Source: an uncultured Desulfuromonadales bacterium
GTDB lineage: Bacteria > Desulfobacterota > Desulfuromonadia > Desulfuromonadales > Geopsychrobacteraceae
Direction of reading: 5' to 3'
Assembly (NCBI GenBank): GCA_947259685.1
Contig: CAMYNC010000012.1
Coordinates: 1-64,000 of the forward strand
Length of the DNA: 64,000 nt
The notes under the pieces are model-generated. The model did not search any database, was not told where the DNA came from, and saw only the letters and a program-made list of their open reading frames with translations. Shown one piece after another: positions 16,145 through 23,569 of the stretch (the first letter of the stretch is position 1; every line of letters begins with the position of its first letter). Made by a program: the position numbers and the translations under genes.

Positions 16145-16921
16145 ATGAATACAGTTTTTTTTATCGGCGCCGGGCCGGGGGATCCCGAGTTATTGACTCT
16201 GCAGGGGGCAAAGGCGCTGCAGAGCGCCAGCGTGGTTTACCTGCCGGAGCCTTTTGATGAAACCTTTGGCGCTTATCTGCAGGGCAAGCAGGTGCTGATT
16301 CCTTTCGATTACGATTATGGCCAACTGACCAGCATGATCGAAACGCAACTTGAAACGGCGTCGGTGGCCTTTCTGGTTCCTGGCGATCTGACTTTTTATT
16401 CGCCATTCCAGGGGTTGATCCATCATTTTGGCCAGCGGGCGGAAGTTCTTGCCGGTGTCGGCATTGCCAATGCCGCTTCAGCCCGTCTCAAGAAAACCTT
16501 GGATCTGCCGGCGGTCACTAACCGGACGCTGATTGTCTCGCCGCGTACCCTGGGTGATGCTGAAGACTGCCCCAGCCTCGAAGAGCTGGTGGCTCCAGGG
16601 GTTTCGTTGTTAATCTATATGAACAACCTGCCGCTTGAAGAGCTGGTCGAGAAGCTTTTGCTCGGCTACGGGAAGGATGTGCCGATCGCCCTGCTGCACC
16701 GTTTGGGGCTGCCGGACGAAAAAATCATTGAGGGCAGCTTGCAAACCATTGTGGCTGCTTGCCAGGGGCGGGATTATTTTCACCTGACCGATGCTGCGAA
16801 AAAACCGGCCCTGACCCTGGTGGTGGTCGGTGAAACCCTGCAGGCAAGTGTCGATGGTAGCTGGTGGGATTATCGGCGCGAGCATATCTGGAAAGCACGT
16901 AAAGAGTTGGAGGGGAGATGA
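16145..16921 (+). CDS. Tetrapyrrole (precorrin-like) methylase family protein
   Basis: A 258-residue protein of the SAM-dependent uroporphyrinogen/precorrin methylase fold: the N-terminal FFIGAGPGDPELLTLQGAKAL motif, LVPGDLTFYSPFQ for the second conserved loop, and a C-terminal domain ending ALTLVVVGETL. The pattern is closest to cobalt-precorrin-4 methylases, but no cobalamin or heme gene adjoins it, and parts of the substrate side are divergent, so the substrate is open. It overlaps the U32 gene by four bases (ATGA), indicating tight translational coupling. Confidence 0.75.
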   Translation: MNTVFFIGAGPGDPELLTLQGAKALQSASVVYLPEPFDETFGAYLQGKQVLIPFDYDYGQLTSMIETQLETASVAFLVPGDLTFYSPFQGLIHHFGQRAEVLAGVGIANAASARLKKTLDLPAVTNRTLIVSPRTLGDAEDCPSLEELVAPGVSLLIYMNNLPLEELVEKLLLGYGKDVPIALLHRLGLPDEKIIEGSLQTIVAACQGRDYFHLTDAAKKPALTLVVVGETLQASVDGSWWDYRREHIWKARKELEGR

Positions 16922-17883
16922 AGCTGATCTCGCCCATCGACCGCCTTGCTGAAGCCCAGGCGTTGCTCGACGCTGGCGCCGCCGAACTCTATGGTGGTTA
17001 TGTCCCCGCAGACTGGCAGCAACGTTTCGGGCTGCTCGCCTCGATTAATCAACGCACCTTTGCCGGTGCGCAGATCGACAATTACGAAGAGCTGCGGCAG
17101 ATAGTCGATATCTGTCGCAATCGGGGTGGGGAGTTTGCGTTAACGCTGAACTCCCCTTTTTATTCTGATGCGCAACTGCCGCTGCTTATCGATTATGTGG
17201 CGGAAGCAGTGCAGGCTGGAGTGACCAGCGTCATTCTGGCCGATCTGGCGTTGCTGCGCAGCCTGAAAGAGCAATTTCCGCAACTGCTTTATCATGCCAG
17301 CACCTTGGCGCACCTGAGCAACTCTGCGGCGATCAAGTTCTATCACCAGCAGGGAATCGAACGGGTGATCCTGCCGCGGCATCTGACCGTGGCGGAAATG
17401 GCCGAGATCCGCCAGCGGGTCCCTGAGGTTGCCTGCGATGCATTTCTGTTGGTGGGAAAATGCCCCAATACTGAAGGACTGTGTACTTTTCATCATTCCA
17501 GTGCCGATAAAATCTGGCCCTGTGAAATCCCTTATCAGATGGAGCCGCTAAACCAGCCGGTCTCGCCGCAGCTGGCTGCAGCAATGGTCCGTCAGCAAAG
17601 CTGGTCGCAGACTGAACGCAAACATGGCTGTGGCCTTTGCGCCATTCCGCAGCTGAAAGCGGCTGGGATTGATGGCCTCAAACTGGTTGGCAGGGGCGCA
17701 CCGACTCTGCGCAAGGTGAAGAATCTGCAGTTGGTCAGCCGTTTTGTTATGCTGACAGAAGAGACGCTAGATTTCGCTGACTACCAGCGGCAGGCATTAC
17801 AGGCTCATCGCGAGCATTTTGGCATAGGCTGTTGCGAAAATGTTTGCTACTATCCGGAATTCTATAAGGAGATCATCCTGTAA
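16918..17883 (+). CDS. U32 peptidase family protein with UbiU-like cysteine ligands
   Basis: A 321-residue TIM-barrel protein of the U32 family, starting MKLISPIDRLAEAQALLDAGA. Cysteines at about 182, 189, 202, 238 and 241 (GKCPNTEGLC, IWPCEIPY, HGCGLC) recall the ligand set for a 4Fe-4S cluster in UbiU, UbiV and the RNA hydroxylases TrhP and RlhA; a second cysteine group, GCCENVC, lies near the C-terminus. Known U32 proteins of this kind carry out oxygen-independent hydroxylations. The overlap with a tetrapyrrole methylase suggests a shared pathway, but the substrate is unknown. Confidence 0.8.
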   Translation: MKLISPIDRLAEAQALLDAGAAELYGGYVPADWQQRFGLLASINQRTFAGAQIDNYEELRQIVDICRNRGGEFALTLNSPFYSDAQLPLLIDYVAEAVQAGVTSVILADLALLRSLKEQFPQLLYHASTLAHLSNSAAIKFYHQQGIERVILPRHLTVAEMAEIRQRVPEVACDAFLLVGKCPNTEGLCTFHHSSADKIWPCEIPYQMEPLNQPVSPQLAAAMVRQQSWSQTERKHGCGLCAIPQLKAAGIDGLKLVGRGAPTLRKVKNLQLVSRFVMLTEETLDFADYQRQALQAHREHFGIGCCENVCYYPEFYKEIIL

Positions 17884-17900
17884 ACAGAAAGGAGAAACTG

Positions 17901-18248
17901 ATGGCTTCTGACTGTATTTTCTGCAAGATCTCAACGGGTGAGATTCCCGCGACCATCCGCTACGAAGATGAAGAAATTGTTGCCTTTGAAGACCTGAATC
18001 CTCAGGCCCCGCATCATATTCTGATAATTCCGCGCAAACACATTCGGACCACCCTCGACCTGACCACCGCCGACAATAATCTGATCGGCCATGTCTACCA
18101 GATTGCCGGTAAGCTCGCTCATGATATCGGCTTTGCTGAAGATGGGTTTCGGGTGGTGAACAATTGTAACGAAGGTGGCGGGCAGGTCGTCTGGCACCTG
18201 CATTTTCATCTGTTGGGCGGCCGCGATATGGGCTGGCCTCCAGGTTGA
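17901..18248 (+). CDS. HIT family (HinT-like) nucleotide hydrolase
   Basis: A 115-residue histidine-triad protein. It begins CIFCKISTGEIPA, carries HILIIPRKH in the middle and ends with the triad WHLHFHLLGGR (His99, His101, His103). HinT-type enzymes hydrolyse AMP-lysine or other phosphoramidates in the cytoplasm. AGAAAGGAGAAA provides a strong ribosome site. The length is normal for the family. Confidence 0.95.
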   Translation: MASDCIFCKISTGEIPATIRYEDEEIVAFEDLNPQAPHHILIIPRKHIRTTLDLTTADNNLIGHVYQIAGKLAHDIGFAEDGFRVVNNCNEGGGQVVWHLHFHLLGGRDMGWPPG

Positions 18249-18295
18249 CAGCTGTTTATGGAAGAATCTACTTGGTCCCTTACTGATCGGTTGTT

Positions 18296-19726
18296 ATGAC
18301 GGAATATAATGACAAAATAGAACAGCGAATGATCAACGAGATTATGGAGTTGCTGGTGACCCATCATGGTGCCGGACATTCCGAGGAGGAGCTGGATCGG
18401 GAGCTGGAACGGGTCGGGCAGGCCCTTGATGACGCCCGTTCGTCCCATAAAGGACAGGTGCGTAAAAGCGGCGAACCCTATATTTTTCACCCCTTGCGGG
18501 TGACCCACCTGGCCGCCAGGCACTGGATGGATTTTCCTTCGGTAATGGCGGCTTTGCTGCATGATGTGGTTGAGGATACTCCGGTGACCTTGGAAGAGGT
18601 CAAGCTGAAGTATGGTGCCGAGGTGGCGCATTTGGTCGATGGCTTGACCAAGGTGACCTCCGAGGTGATGACCCGCGAGCAACTCAAGGAAGAAACCTAC
18701 AAGAAAACTGTCCTGGTCGCCATTGATGATATTCGGGTGCTCTGTCTGAAGTTCTGGGACCGGATGGATAATCTGCTGACCATCGATGCGCTGCCGCCGC
18801 ATAAGCAGAAGCTGATTGCCGAAGAAACCCGGATGGTTTACGTGCCGCTCGCACAGCATCTGGGGATGGGCTATGTCGCTACTGAGCTGGAATCGCTTTC
18901 TTTTAACCTGCTCTATCCGCGCCGCGCGAGGTCTTATAATCAAAAAATTGATGCTCTGAAAAAAGAACATGTCAATTATCTGCGCAAGACCCGGGCAAAG
19001 ATCATGAATGCCTGTGAGCAGCAGAAACTTCCCGTTCAGTTGAAGGATCGCTGGCGGCCTTTCTCGATCTCAGCAGCGCAGGCAATGCGGCGAGGGTTTA
19101 CCACTCTCTACACTCTGGAGGTGCAGGTTGATCGGATGATGGATGCCTATATCTTCCTCGGCTTGCTGCACAGCATGTTTCCACCGATCCCCGGCAAGCT
19201 GCGTGATCACCTCAATAACAGTTCGCAATATGGCTACCAGGCACTGAAAACCACCGTCCAAATTGGCGAACAGCGGGTCCGGGTGGAGATTTCCACGCGC
19301 AAACTGGCTCGCTTTAACGACTCAGGGGTTCTGGCTCCTGGCTTCAAGTTCCGCCATGAGAATTTCCGTGAGCTGATGAAATCGTTGATGGAAGGGGAGT
19401 CCGCCTTCGATACTCTGTCCTTGCAACTGGCCTCAGCCACCATTCAGGTCTATACGCCGGCCGGTGAAATCCGCACCCTGCCGGAAGGCAGCAGTCTGCT
19501 CGATTTTGCCTTCGATATCCATGATTCTCTCGGCCTGCATGCCCGGCGAGGGCGCATCAATGGCCGCACCCGGCAGCTGCGGACCCGCCTCCTTGACGGC
19601 GACCAGGTGGCCGTTGAGACCTCTGAAAAGACTGAGGTCCTGCCCAAATGGCTGGAGTGGGCGGTGACCCCAAAGGCGCGCAATACGATCCGACGTTTTT
19701 TACGCAACAAGGTTCGTTCTTCCTAA
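18296..19726 (+). CDS. Short RelA/SpoT homologue, hydrolase domain intact, synthetase degenerate
   Basis: A 476-residue protein, well short of the roughly 700 residues of standard RSH enzymes. The N-terminal hydrolase domain keeps the manganese ligands and pattern (YIFHPLRV with His65, LLHDVVEDTP with His89-Asp90, and KFWDRMDNLLTI), so (p)ppGpp breakdown is plausible. The synthetase region aligns (PIPGKLRDHLNNSSQYGYQALKT in pieces) but lacks the usual RxK and catalytic Asp pattern. A TGS domain (IQVYTPAGEIRTLPEGSS) follows and the protein then ends without ACT/RIS domains. It may be a hydrolase-only alarmone regulator. The ribosome site is weak. Confidence 0.8.
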   Translation: MTEYNDKIEQRMINEIMELLVTHHGAGHSEEELDRELERVGQALDDARSSHKGQVRKSGEPYIFHPLRVTHLAARHWMDFPSVMAALLHDVVEDTPVTLEEVKLKYGAEVAHLVDGLTKVTSEVMTREQLKEETYKKTVLVAIDDIRVLCLKFWDRMDNLLTIDALPPHKQKLIAEETRMVYVPLAQHLGMGYVATELESLSFNLLYPRRARSYNQKIDALKKEHVNYLRKTRAKIMNACEQQKLPVQLKDRWRPFSISAAQAMRRGFTTLYTLEVQVDRMMDAYIFLGLLHSMFPPIPGKLRDHLNNSSQYGYQALKTTVQIGEQRVRVEISTRKLARFNDSGVLAPGFKFRHENFRELMKSLMEGESAFDTLSLQLASATIQVYTPAGEIRTLPEGSSLLDFAFDIHDSLGLHARRGRINGRTRQLRTRLLDGDQVAVETSEKTEVLPKWLEWAVTPKARNTIRRFLRNKVRSS

Positions 19727-19742
19727 ATGAAAAGGTCAAACC

Positions 19743-20807
19743 ATGCTCAAATTGCTTTTTTTCGGACTGTTGTTCAGCGGCCTGATCGGGGTGCTGCCGC
19801 CTCCGGCTGTTGCCAAGGGGCAGGTGAACACCTTCATCTATCATCGCTTTGATGAGTCCCGCTATCCTTCGACCAATATCTCTTCTGAAATATTTTCCGA
19901 ACAACTCGCCTATCTCAAAGAGCATAACTATACTCTGCTGTCGCTTGGAGAAGTCGCCCGTCGGCTGATGGAGGGAGAAGCATTGCCGGAAAAAGCTGCA
20001 GCGCTTTGTATCGATGACGCCTTTAGCTCTTTTGCCGAAGTCGCTCTGCCGTTGTTGCAGCAGTACGATTTCCCCGTGACGCTGTTTGTCAATACCGATG
20101 CGGTCGGAACCCCCGGCTACCTGGATTGGGCGGAGTTAAAGCAGTTGCAGCAGCAGGGGGTGGAAATCGGCAATCATACCGCAACACATGATTATCTGAT
20201 TGAACTTCAGCCAGGTGAAGATTTTGCAGGGTGGAAAAGCCGGATCAGGGCTGATATTGCCAAGGCCCAACAGCAACTGGAGACGCAACTTGGAGTCAAG
20301 GCAGAGTTATTTGCCTATCCCTACGGTGAATATACTCCGGCGCTTGTACAGATCGTTATGGAGGCAGGTTTTTTGGCTGCTTTCGCTCAGCAGTCAGGAG
20401 TGATTCATGCCGCTTCAGATCGTTTTCTGCTGCCGAGGTTCCCGATGGGTGGCCCCTATGCCACCGTCAAGGGATTTATCAGCAAGTTGCGGATGAAGCC
20501 ACTGCTGGTTGCCGAAGAAGTCCCACTCAGTCCGTTACTTGACGAAAATCCACCGGAGTTGCAGTTGAAGATCGATACAAAAGATGTGCGCTTGGGGCAG
20601 TTGAATTGCTTTGTCCAGGGGGCGAACAGTTGTCAGGTCGAAGCGATCGACGGTCAGGATGGTTGGTTCAGGGTGACCGCGGCACAACCTCTAGCCAGTC
20701 GGCGTAATAAATATACCCTGACCGCACCGGGTATTGCCGGTGGCTGGCACTGGTACAGCCATCTCTGGGTTAAAGCGAAAAATCCGCTGAGGAGTGTAGC
20801 AGAATAA
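19743..20807 (+). CDS. Secreted polysaccharide deacetylase
   Basis: A 354-residue protein with a signal peptide (about residues 1-24, ending PAVA) and a NodB-type deacetylase domain: INTF-like start VNTFIYHRFDE, metal-binding IDDAFSS in place of TFDDG, GNHTATHDYL for the histidine pair, and LFAYPYGEY. A beta-rich C-terminal part of unknown type follows. It removes acetyl groups from an N-acetylated glycan in the envelope or outside the cell. It lies 16 bases after the RSH gene and ends two bases from a convergent glucosaminidase gene. Confidence 0.85.
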   Translation: MLKLLFFGLLFSGLIGVLPPPAVAKGQVNTFIYHRFDESRYPSTNISSEIFSEQLAYLKEHNYTLLSLGEVARRLMEGEALPEKAAALCIDDAFSSFAEVALPLLQQYDFPVTLFVNTDAVGTPGYLDWAELKQLQQQGVEIGNHTATHDYLIELQPGEDFAGWKSRIRADIAKAQQQLETQLGVKAELFAYPYGEYTPALVQIVMEAGFLAAFAQQSGVIHAASDRFLLPRFPMGGPYATVKGFISKLRMKPLLVAEEVPLSPLLDENPPELQLKIDTKDVRLGQLNCFVQGANSCQVEAIDGQDGWFRVTAAQPLASRRNKYTLTAPGIAGGWHWYSHLWVKAKNPLRSVAE

Positions 20808-20809
20808 AT

Positions 20810-21703
20810 TTAGCCGCGCAGGCGCAAGTCGGTGTCGGCAAAACGCGATAACTGGTTTTGTCTGATCAATCCCTGCAGGTCCTTGACGTAGTCTTCGCCG
20901 CGGATCGAGTAGCGGAACAAGCCCTCGGCCAGTTCGCTCCCTTCAAGCGGTGCCCCAGCTTGGCGTGCCTCGGTCCGTAGTTGGCGCAGTTCCCGATAGG
21001 CATAATGGGTGTTCAGATTCCGTAAGTAAGAGCGGATCGATTCGTAAACCGACTCAAAGCGCCGGATCTCGTAGGTTTCTCCTTCAGGACGCCCCTCAGG
21101 GACAATACCCGTCCCGGGAATAAAGGTCCACTCGCCAAACAGATTGTTGGCTAATTGTGAAAACCGTGAAGTGCCCCAGGCCGATTCGTTGGCCGCCTGA
21201 GCGATAGCCAGTTCCGCTGGAATCACATCGACACGGACCAGCAGCTCTAGCATGACTTCCGGTGAGGTGAGCGAGGCGCTATTGAGGTCGTATCGCTGGG
21301 CGAGGCTTGCCAGGATTTGGCGCTGCTCTTCGCTTAGCAGCTGCTTGGAGTCGAGACGCTTTTTGATCTCCAGAAGCTGTTTGCGTTCTTGCCGAATCTC
21401 TTTATTCGCCAGTAAAATCATTGGCAGCATCGACTTGAGGAAAATCCGTTTCTTTTTACTTGAGGGGAGATTTGGCAGATCTTTAGGCAGGGTCTGTATG
21501 ATCAGTGGCGGAACCCCTTTGTCGAGCTGGTCGAGCTGGTAGCTGTAGCGTTGGAATTCCGCCTCCAGGTCATTCAGCTGGGTTGCTTCCAGCACCTTGA
21601 TATCTGGACCTTGATAGATAGGCGCGGCACTGTCGGTGCAGCTGGCGAGCAGCAGGCTTAACATGACCAGGGACAGAAGTATGCATTTACTGATTAGTTT
21701 CAA
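20810..21703 (-). CDS. Bax-like glucosaminidase lipoprotein
   Basis: The TTG at 21703 is preferred because GGAAAG lies five bases upstream and the product then starts with a standard lipoprotein signal (MKLISKCILLSLVML..., LASC, Cys22); the frame stays open to 21793. The C-terminal half is a lysozyme-like glucosaminidase domain: AQAANESAWGTSRF with the catalytic Glu, NNLFGEWTF, FESVYESIRSYLRNLNTH and YREL. This matches Bax/FlgJ-type enzymes that cleave peptidoglycan glycan strands. It probably acts in the periplasm, and the preceding helix-rich segment may be a spacer. Confidence 0.85.
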   Translation of the reverse strand: MKLISKCILLSLVMLSLLLASCTDSAAPIYQGPDIKVLEATQLNDLEAEFQRYSYQLDQLDKGVPPLIIQTLPKDLPNLPSSKKKRIFLKSMLPMILLANKEIRQERKQLLEIKKRLDSKQLLSEEQRQILASLAQRYDLNSASLTSPEVMLELLVRVDVIPAELAIAQAANESAWGTSRFSQLANNLFGEWTFIPGTGIVPEGRPEGETYEIRRFESVYESIRSYLRNLNTHYAYRELRQLRTEARQAGAPLEGSELAEGLFRYSIRGEDYVKDLQGLIRQNQLSRFADTDLRLRG

Positions 21704-21895
21704 TATGACTTTCCATTTAATGATGTCGCTCCGCCGAGCTATTTCTCGACTGAGCAGCATGCTGTTATATAGAAGATTATGGATTACTGTCAACAGGTTG
21801 CAAATGCGGTCAGCGGTTTTTTCGCCTATGAAACCAGTATCTATTCGGATTTATTTCAGAAAGAATTTTATTAATTTCTAGAAATGGAGCTGTTT

Positions 21896-22315
21896 ATGAA
21901 GTCGTATCGCAAAGAACTATGGTTTGATATCCCTACCCGCCGGGAATTCAGAAATATTACTCCGCAGGTGACGGATTGCCTGCGCGACAGCGGCATCAGT
22001 GAAGGGCTGCTACTCTGTAACGCCATGCATATTACTGCGTCGGTGTTTATCAATGACGATGAAGCCGGGCTGCACAGTGATTTTGAACGTTGGTTGGAAG
22101 AACTGGCACCCCATGCCCCGCTCAGCCAATATCGGCACAATAATACCGGCGAAGACAACGGCGATGCACATCTAAAGCGCACAGTCATGGGGCGTGAGGT
22201 GGTTGTTGCCGTAACCGGAGGAAGACTCGACTTTGGCCCCTGGGAGCAGATTTTTTATGGCGAATTTGATGGGCAACGTCGCAAGCGGGTGCTGGTGAAG
22301 ATCATTGGAGAGTGA
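21896..22315 (+). CDS. yjbQ: YjbQ/UPF0047 family protein
   Basis: GGAG seven bases upstream points to the ATG at 21896 rather than the one at 21884. The 139-residue product shows the family pattern: [36 protein letters not shown], and [13 protein letters not shown]. YjbQ proteins are annotated as secondary thiamine-phosphate synthases from genetic suppression in E. coli; the true function is not settled. The fold is a compact beta-sandwich. Nearby genes do not clarify its role. Confidence 0.85.
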   Translation: MKSYRKELWFDIPTRREFRNITPQVTDCLRDSGISEGLLLCNAMHITASVFINDDEAGLHSDFERWLEELAPHAPLSQYRHNNTGEDNGDAHLKRTVMGREVVVAVTGGRLDFGPWEQIFYGEFDGQRRKRVLVKIIGE

Positions 22316-22378
22316 CTTTGTGTAAATTGATATGGTAATATCTTACTTTGAATAATTGATATTTTAGCCGGTGGAGAT

Positions 22379-22543
22379 ATGGAAACGATTAAAACGGCGA
22401 GCTTTGAGTATCTGATCAACTTGGCTAAGGAAAGCCCTGAAGGCGGATACACTTTTGTTCTTGATGGTGAAACCTTTCAGATAAAAGATGTCCTCGAGAT
22501 TTCCAAGATTGCATCGGATAAAGGTTATATCGTTATTTATTGA
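22379..22543 (+). CDS. Small conserved-looking protein, 54 residues
   Basis: An ATG at 22379 with GGAG close upstream opens METIKTASFEYLINLAKES, followed by GGYTFVLDGETFQIKDVLEI and a C-terminus SDKGYIVIY. It has coding character, an acidic composition and no membrane segment. It sits 14 bases before the ferritin-like gene, probably in the same transcript. The ribosome site spacing is short. No function can be assigned. Confidence 0.55.
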   Translation: METIKTASFEYLINLAKESPEGGYTFVLDGETFQIKDVLEISKIASDKGYIVIY

Positions 22544-22557
22544 CAGGGAGAGAAAAC

Positions 22558-23055
22558 ATGGGAAAGAAAAAGTTTGTATGTCCGATAATTGAACCTGGGG
22601 TTTGTTACACAGTTGAAGCCGCACTTGAGATGGCCATCCAGATGGAAGAGGAGGGGTTCCGCAGCTACCTTGCAGCGGTCAGGATGGTGAAGGATCGTGC
22701 TGCCAAGCTGATTCTTAAGGATGCGGCCATCGACGAACTGCATCATAAACAGCAGCTTGAAATAGCACTGCTCGAAGGAGTTGACGGGGTAGATGGTAAG
22801 GAGTATACAGTGCCGACCATGAACTTGGACTATGTCCTTGATCAGGAAGAAATCGGTCCTGGTGCTGATTCCCGCAAGGCACTGGCCTATGCCATTCATC
22901 TTGAGAAAAAAGCGATTGATTTTTATACCTGCCTGGTTCAGGGGTGCGAGGGTGCACCGATGGTTCCGGTCTTCCAGAAGCTTCTCAATGATGAAACCAG
23001 GCACCTGAGGACCCTTGAGGATCTTTACGAAGATCATTTTATGACTGAAAACTAG
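22558..23055 (+). CDS. Rubrerythrin/ferritin-like diiron protein
   Basis: AGGGAGAG upstream fits the ATG at 22558. The 165-residue four-helix protein shows paired carboxylate/histidine helices typical of a diiron site: MEEEGFRSYLAAV, DELHHKQQLEIA, LEKKAIDFYTCLV and NDETRHLRTLEDL. No rubredoxin domain is attached. Such erythrin-type proteins in anaerobes detoxify peroxide or handle iron. A plausible cytoplasmic oxidative-stress protein. Confidence 0.8.
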   Translation: MGKKKFVCPIIEPGVCYTVEAALEMAIQMEEEGFRSYLAAVRMVKDRAAKLILKDAAIDELHHKQQLEIALLEGVDGVDGKEYTVPTMNLDYVLDQEEIGPGADSRKALAYAIHLEKKAIDFYTCLVQGCEGAPMVPVFQKLLNDETRHLRTLEDLYEDHFMTEN

Positions 23056-23094
23056 TCATTTTCCAGGCTTAATAGCGGTAGATTAAAGGGGCCG

Positions 23095-23126
23095 CGATCG
23101 GTAGGTTAGCCCTTTTTTACCGATCG
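23095..23126. terminator. Hairpin after the ferritin-like gene
   Basis: CGATCGGTA (23095-23103) is the reverse complement of TACCGATCG (23118-23126) across a 14-base loop. It is a likely transcription end for the ferritin-like gene, although a clean T tract is missing on the plus side; the loop itself contains six T. Confidence 0.45.
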
Positions 23127-23221
23127 GGTAAAAAATAACAAAATCTAGTAAAAACAGATAGTTGCCAGCCAATGTTGAATCTGTTACAGTTACTTCAACG
23201 CTCGTTTGTTTGGAGGCTGTT

Positions 23222-23443
23222 ATGGATCTTGATCTGGTAAAAGCTCTCTTTGCTCTGTTTGTGGTTACCGTTTCATTGGTTCGGCTCATGGCTGATAATG
23301 AATACTTTCGGCTGACGGCCATGAAAAAGGTCTGGGGGCGTAGCCGAGGCCTCTTGATTCACTTCATCTCTAACGTGATTATGCCGATGCTGTTCGCCCT
23401 TTATTTTCTTTGCCGTGGGATAACCGGAACCTTCAGTTTTTAA
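23222..23443 (+). CDS. Small membrane protein of unknown function
   Basis: GGAGG about seven bases upstream places the start at 23222, giving 73 residues. Two hydrophobic stretches, KALFALFVVTVSLVRLM and FISNVIMPMLFALYFLC, flank a basic loop (MKKVWGRSRG), suggesting an inner-membrane hairpin with the loop in the cytoplasm. I do not recognise a family. It is a single-gene unit ended by a strong terminator. Confidence 0.65.
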   Translation: MDLDLVKALFALFVVTVSLVRLMADNEYFRLTAMKKVWGRSRGLLIHFISNVIMPMLFALYFLCRGITGTFSF

Positions 23444-23468
23444 TAAGACCTTCTCCCACTGACGCTGA

Positions 23469-23500
23469 GCCCGTGCCGCAGATGCCGCACGGGCTTTTTT
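23469..23500 (+). terminator. Terminator before htpG
   Basis: GCCCGTGC and GCACGGGC form an eight-pair GC-rich stem with a ten-base loop and six T. Confidence 0.9.
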
Positions 23501-23506
23501 GATGAC

Positions 23507-23535
23507 TTGACAAATAGCCGAACGATTTTTATCTT
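23507..23535 (+). promoter_or_regulatory. Sigma70-type promoter of htpG
   Basis: TTGACA (23507-23512) and TATCTT (23530-23535) are 17 bases apart and lie directly after the upstream terminator, 34 bases before the htpG start. A sigma32 or CIRCE signature is not evident. Confidence 0.65.
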
Positions 23536-23569
23536 GCAGTTCGAAAATTTTTTACAGGAGGAAACACAA

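Noticed and set aside
18206..18970. 254-codon minus-strand frame opposite the HIT and RSH genes
   Set aside because: It spans two plus-strand genes with conserved motifs and shows histidine/glutamine-rich antisense composition only.
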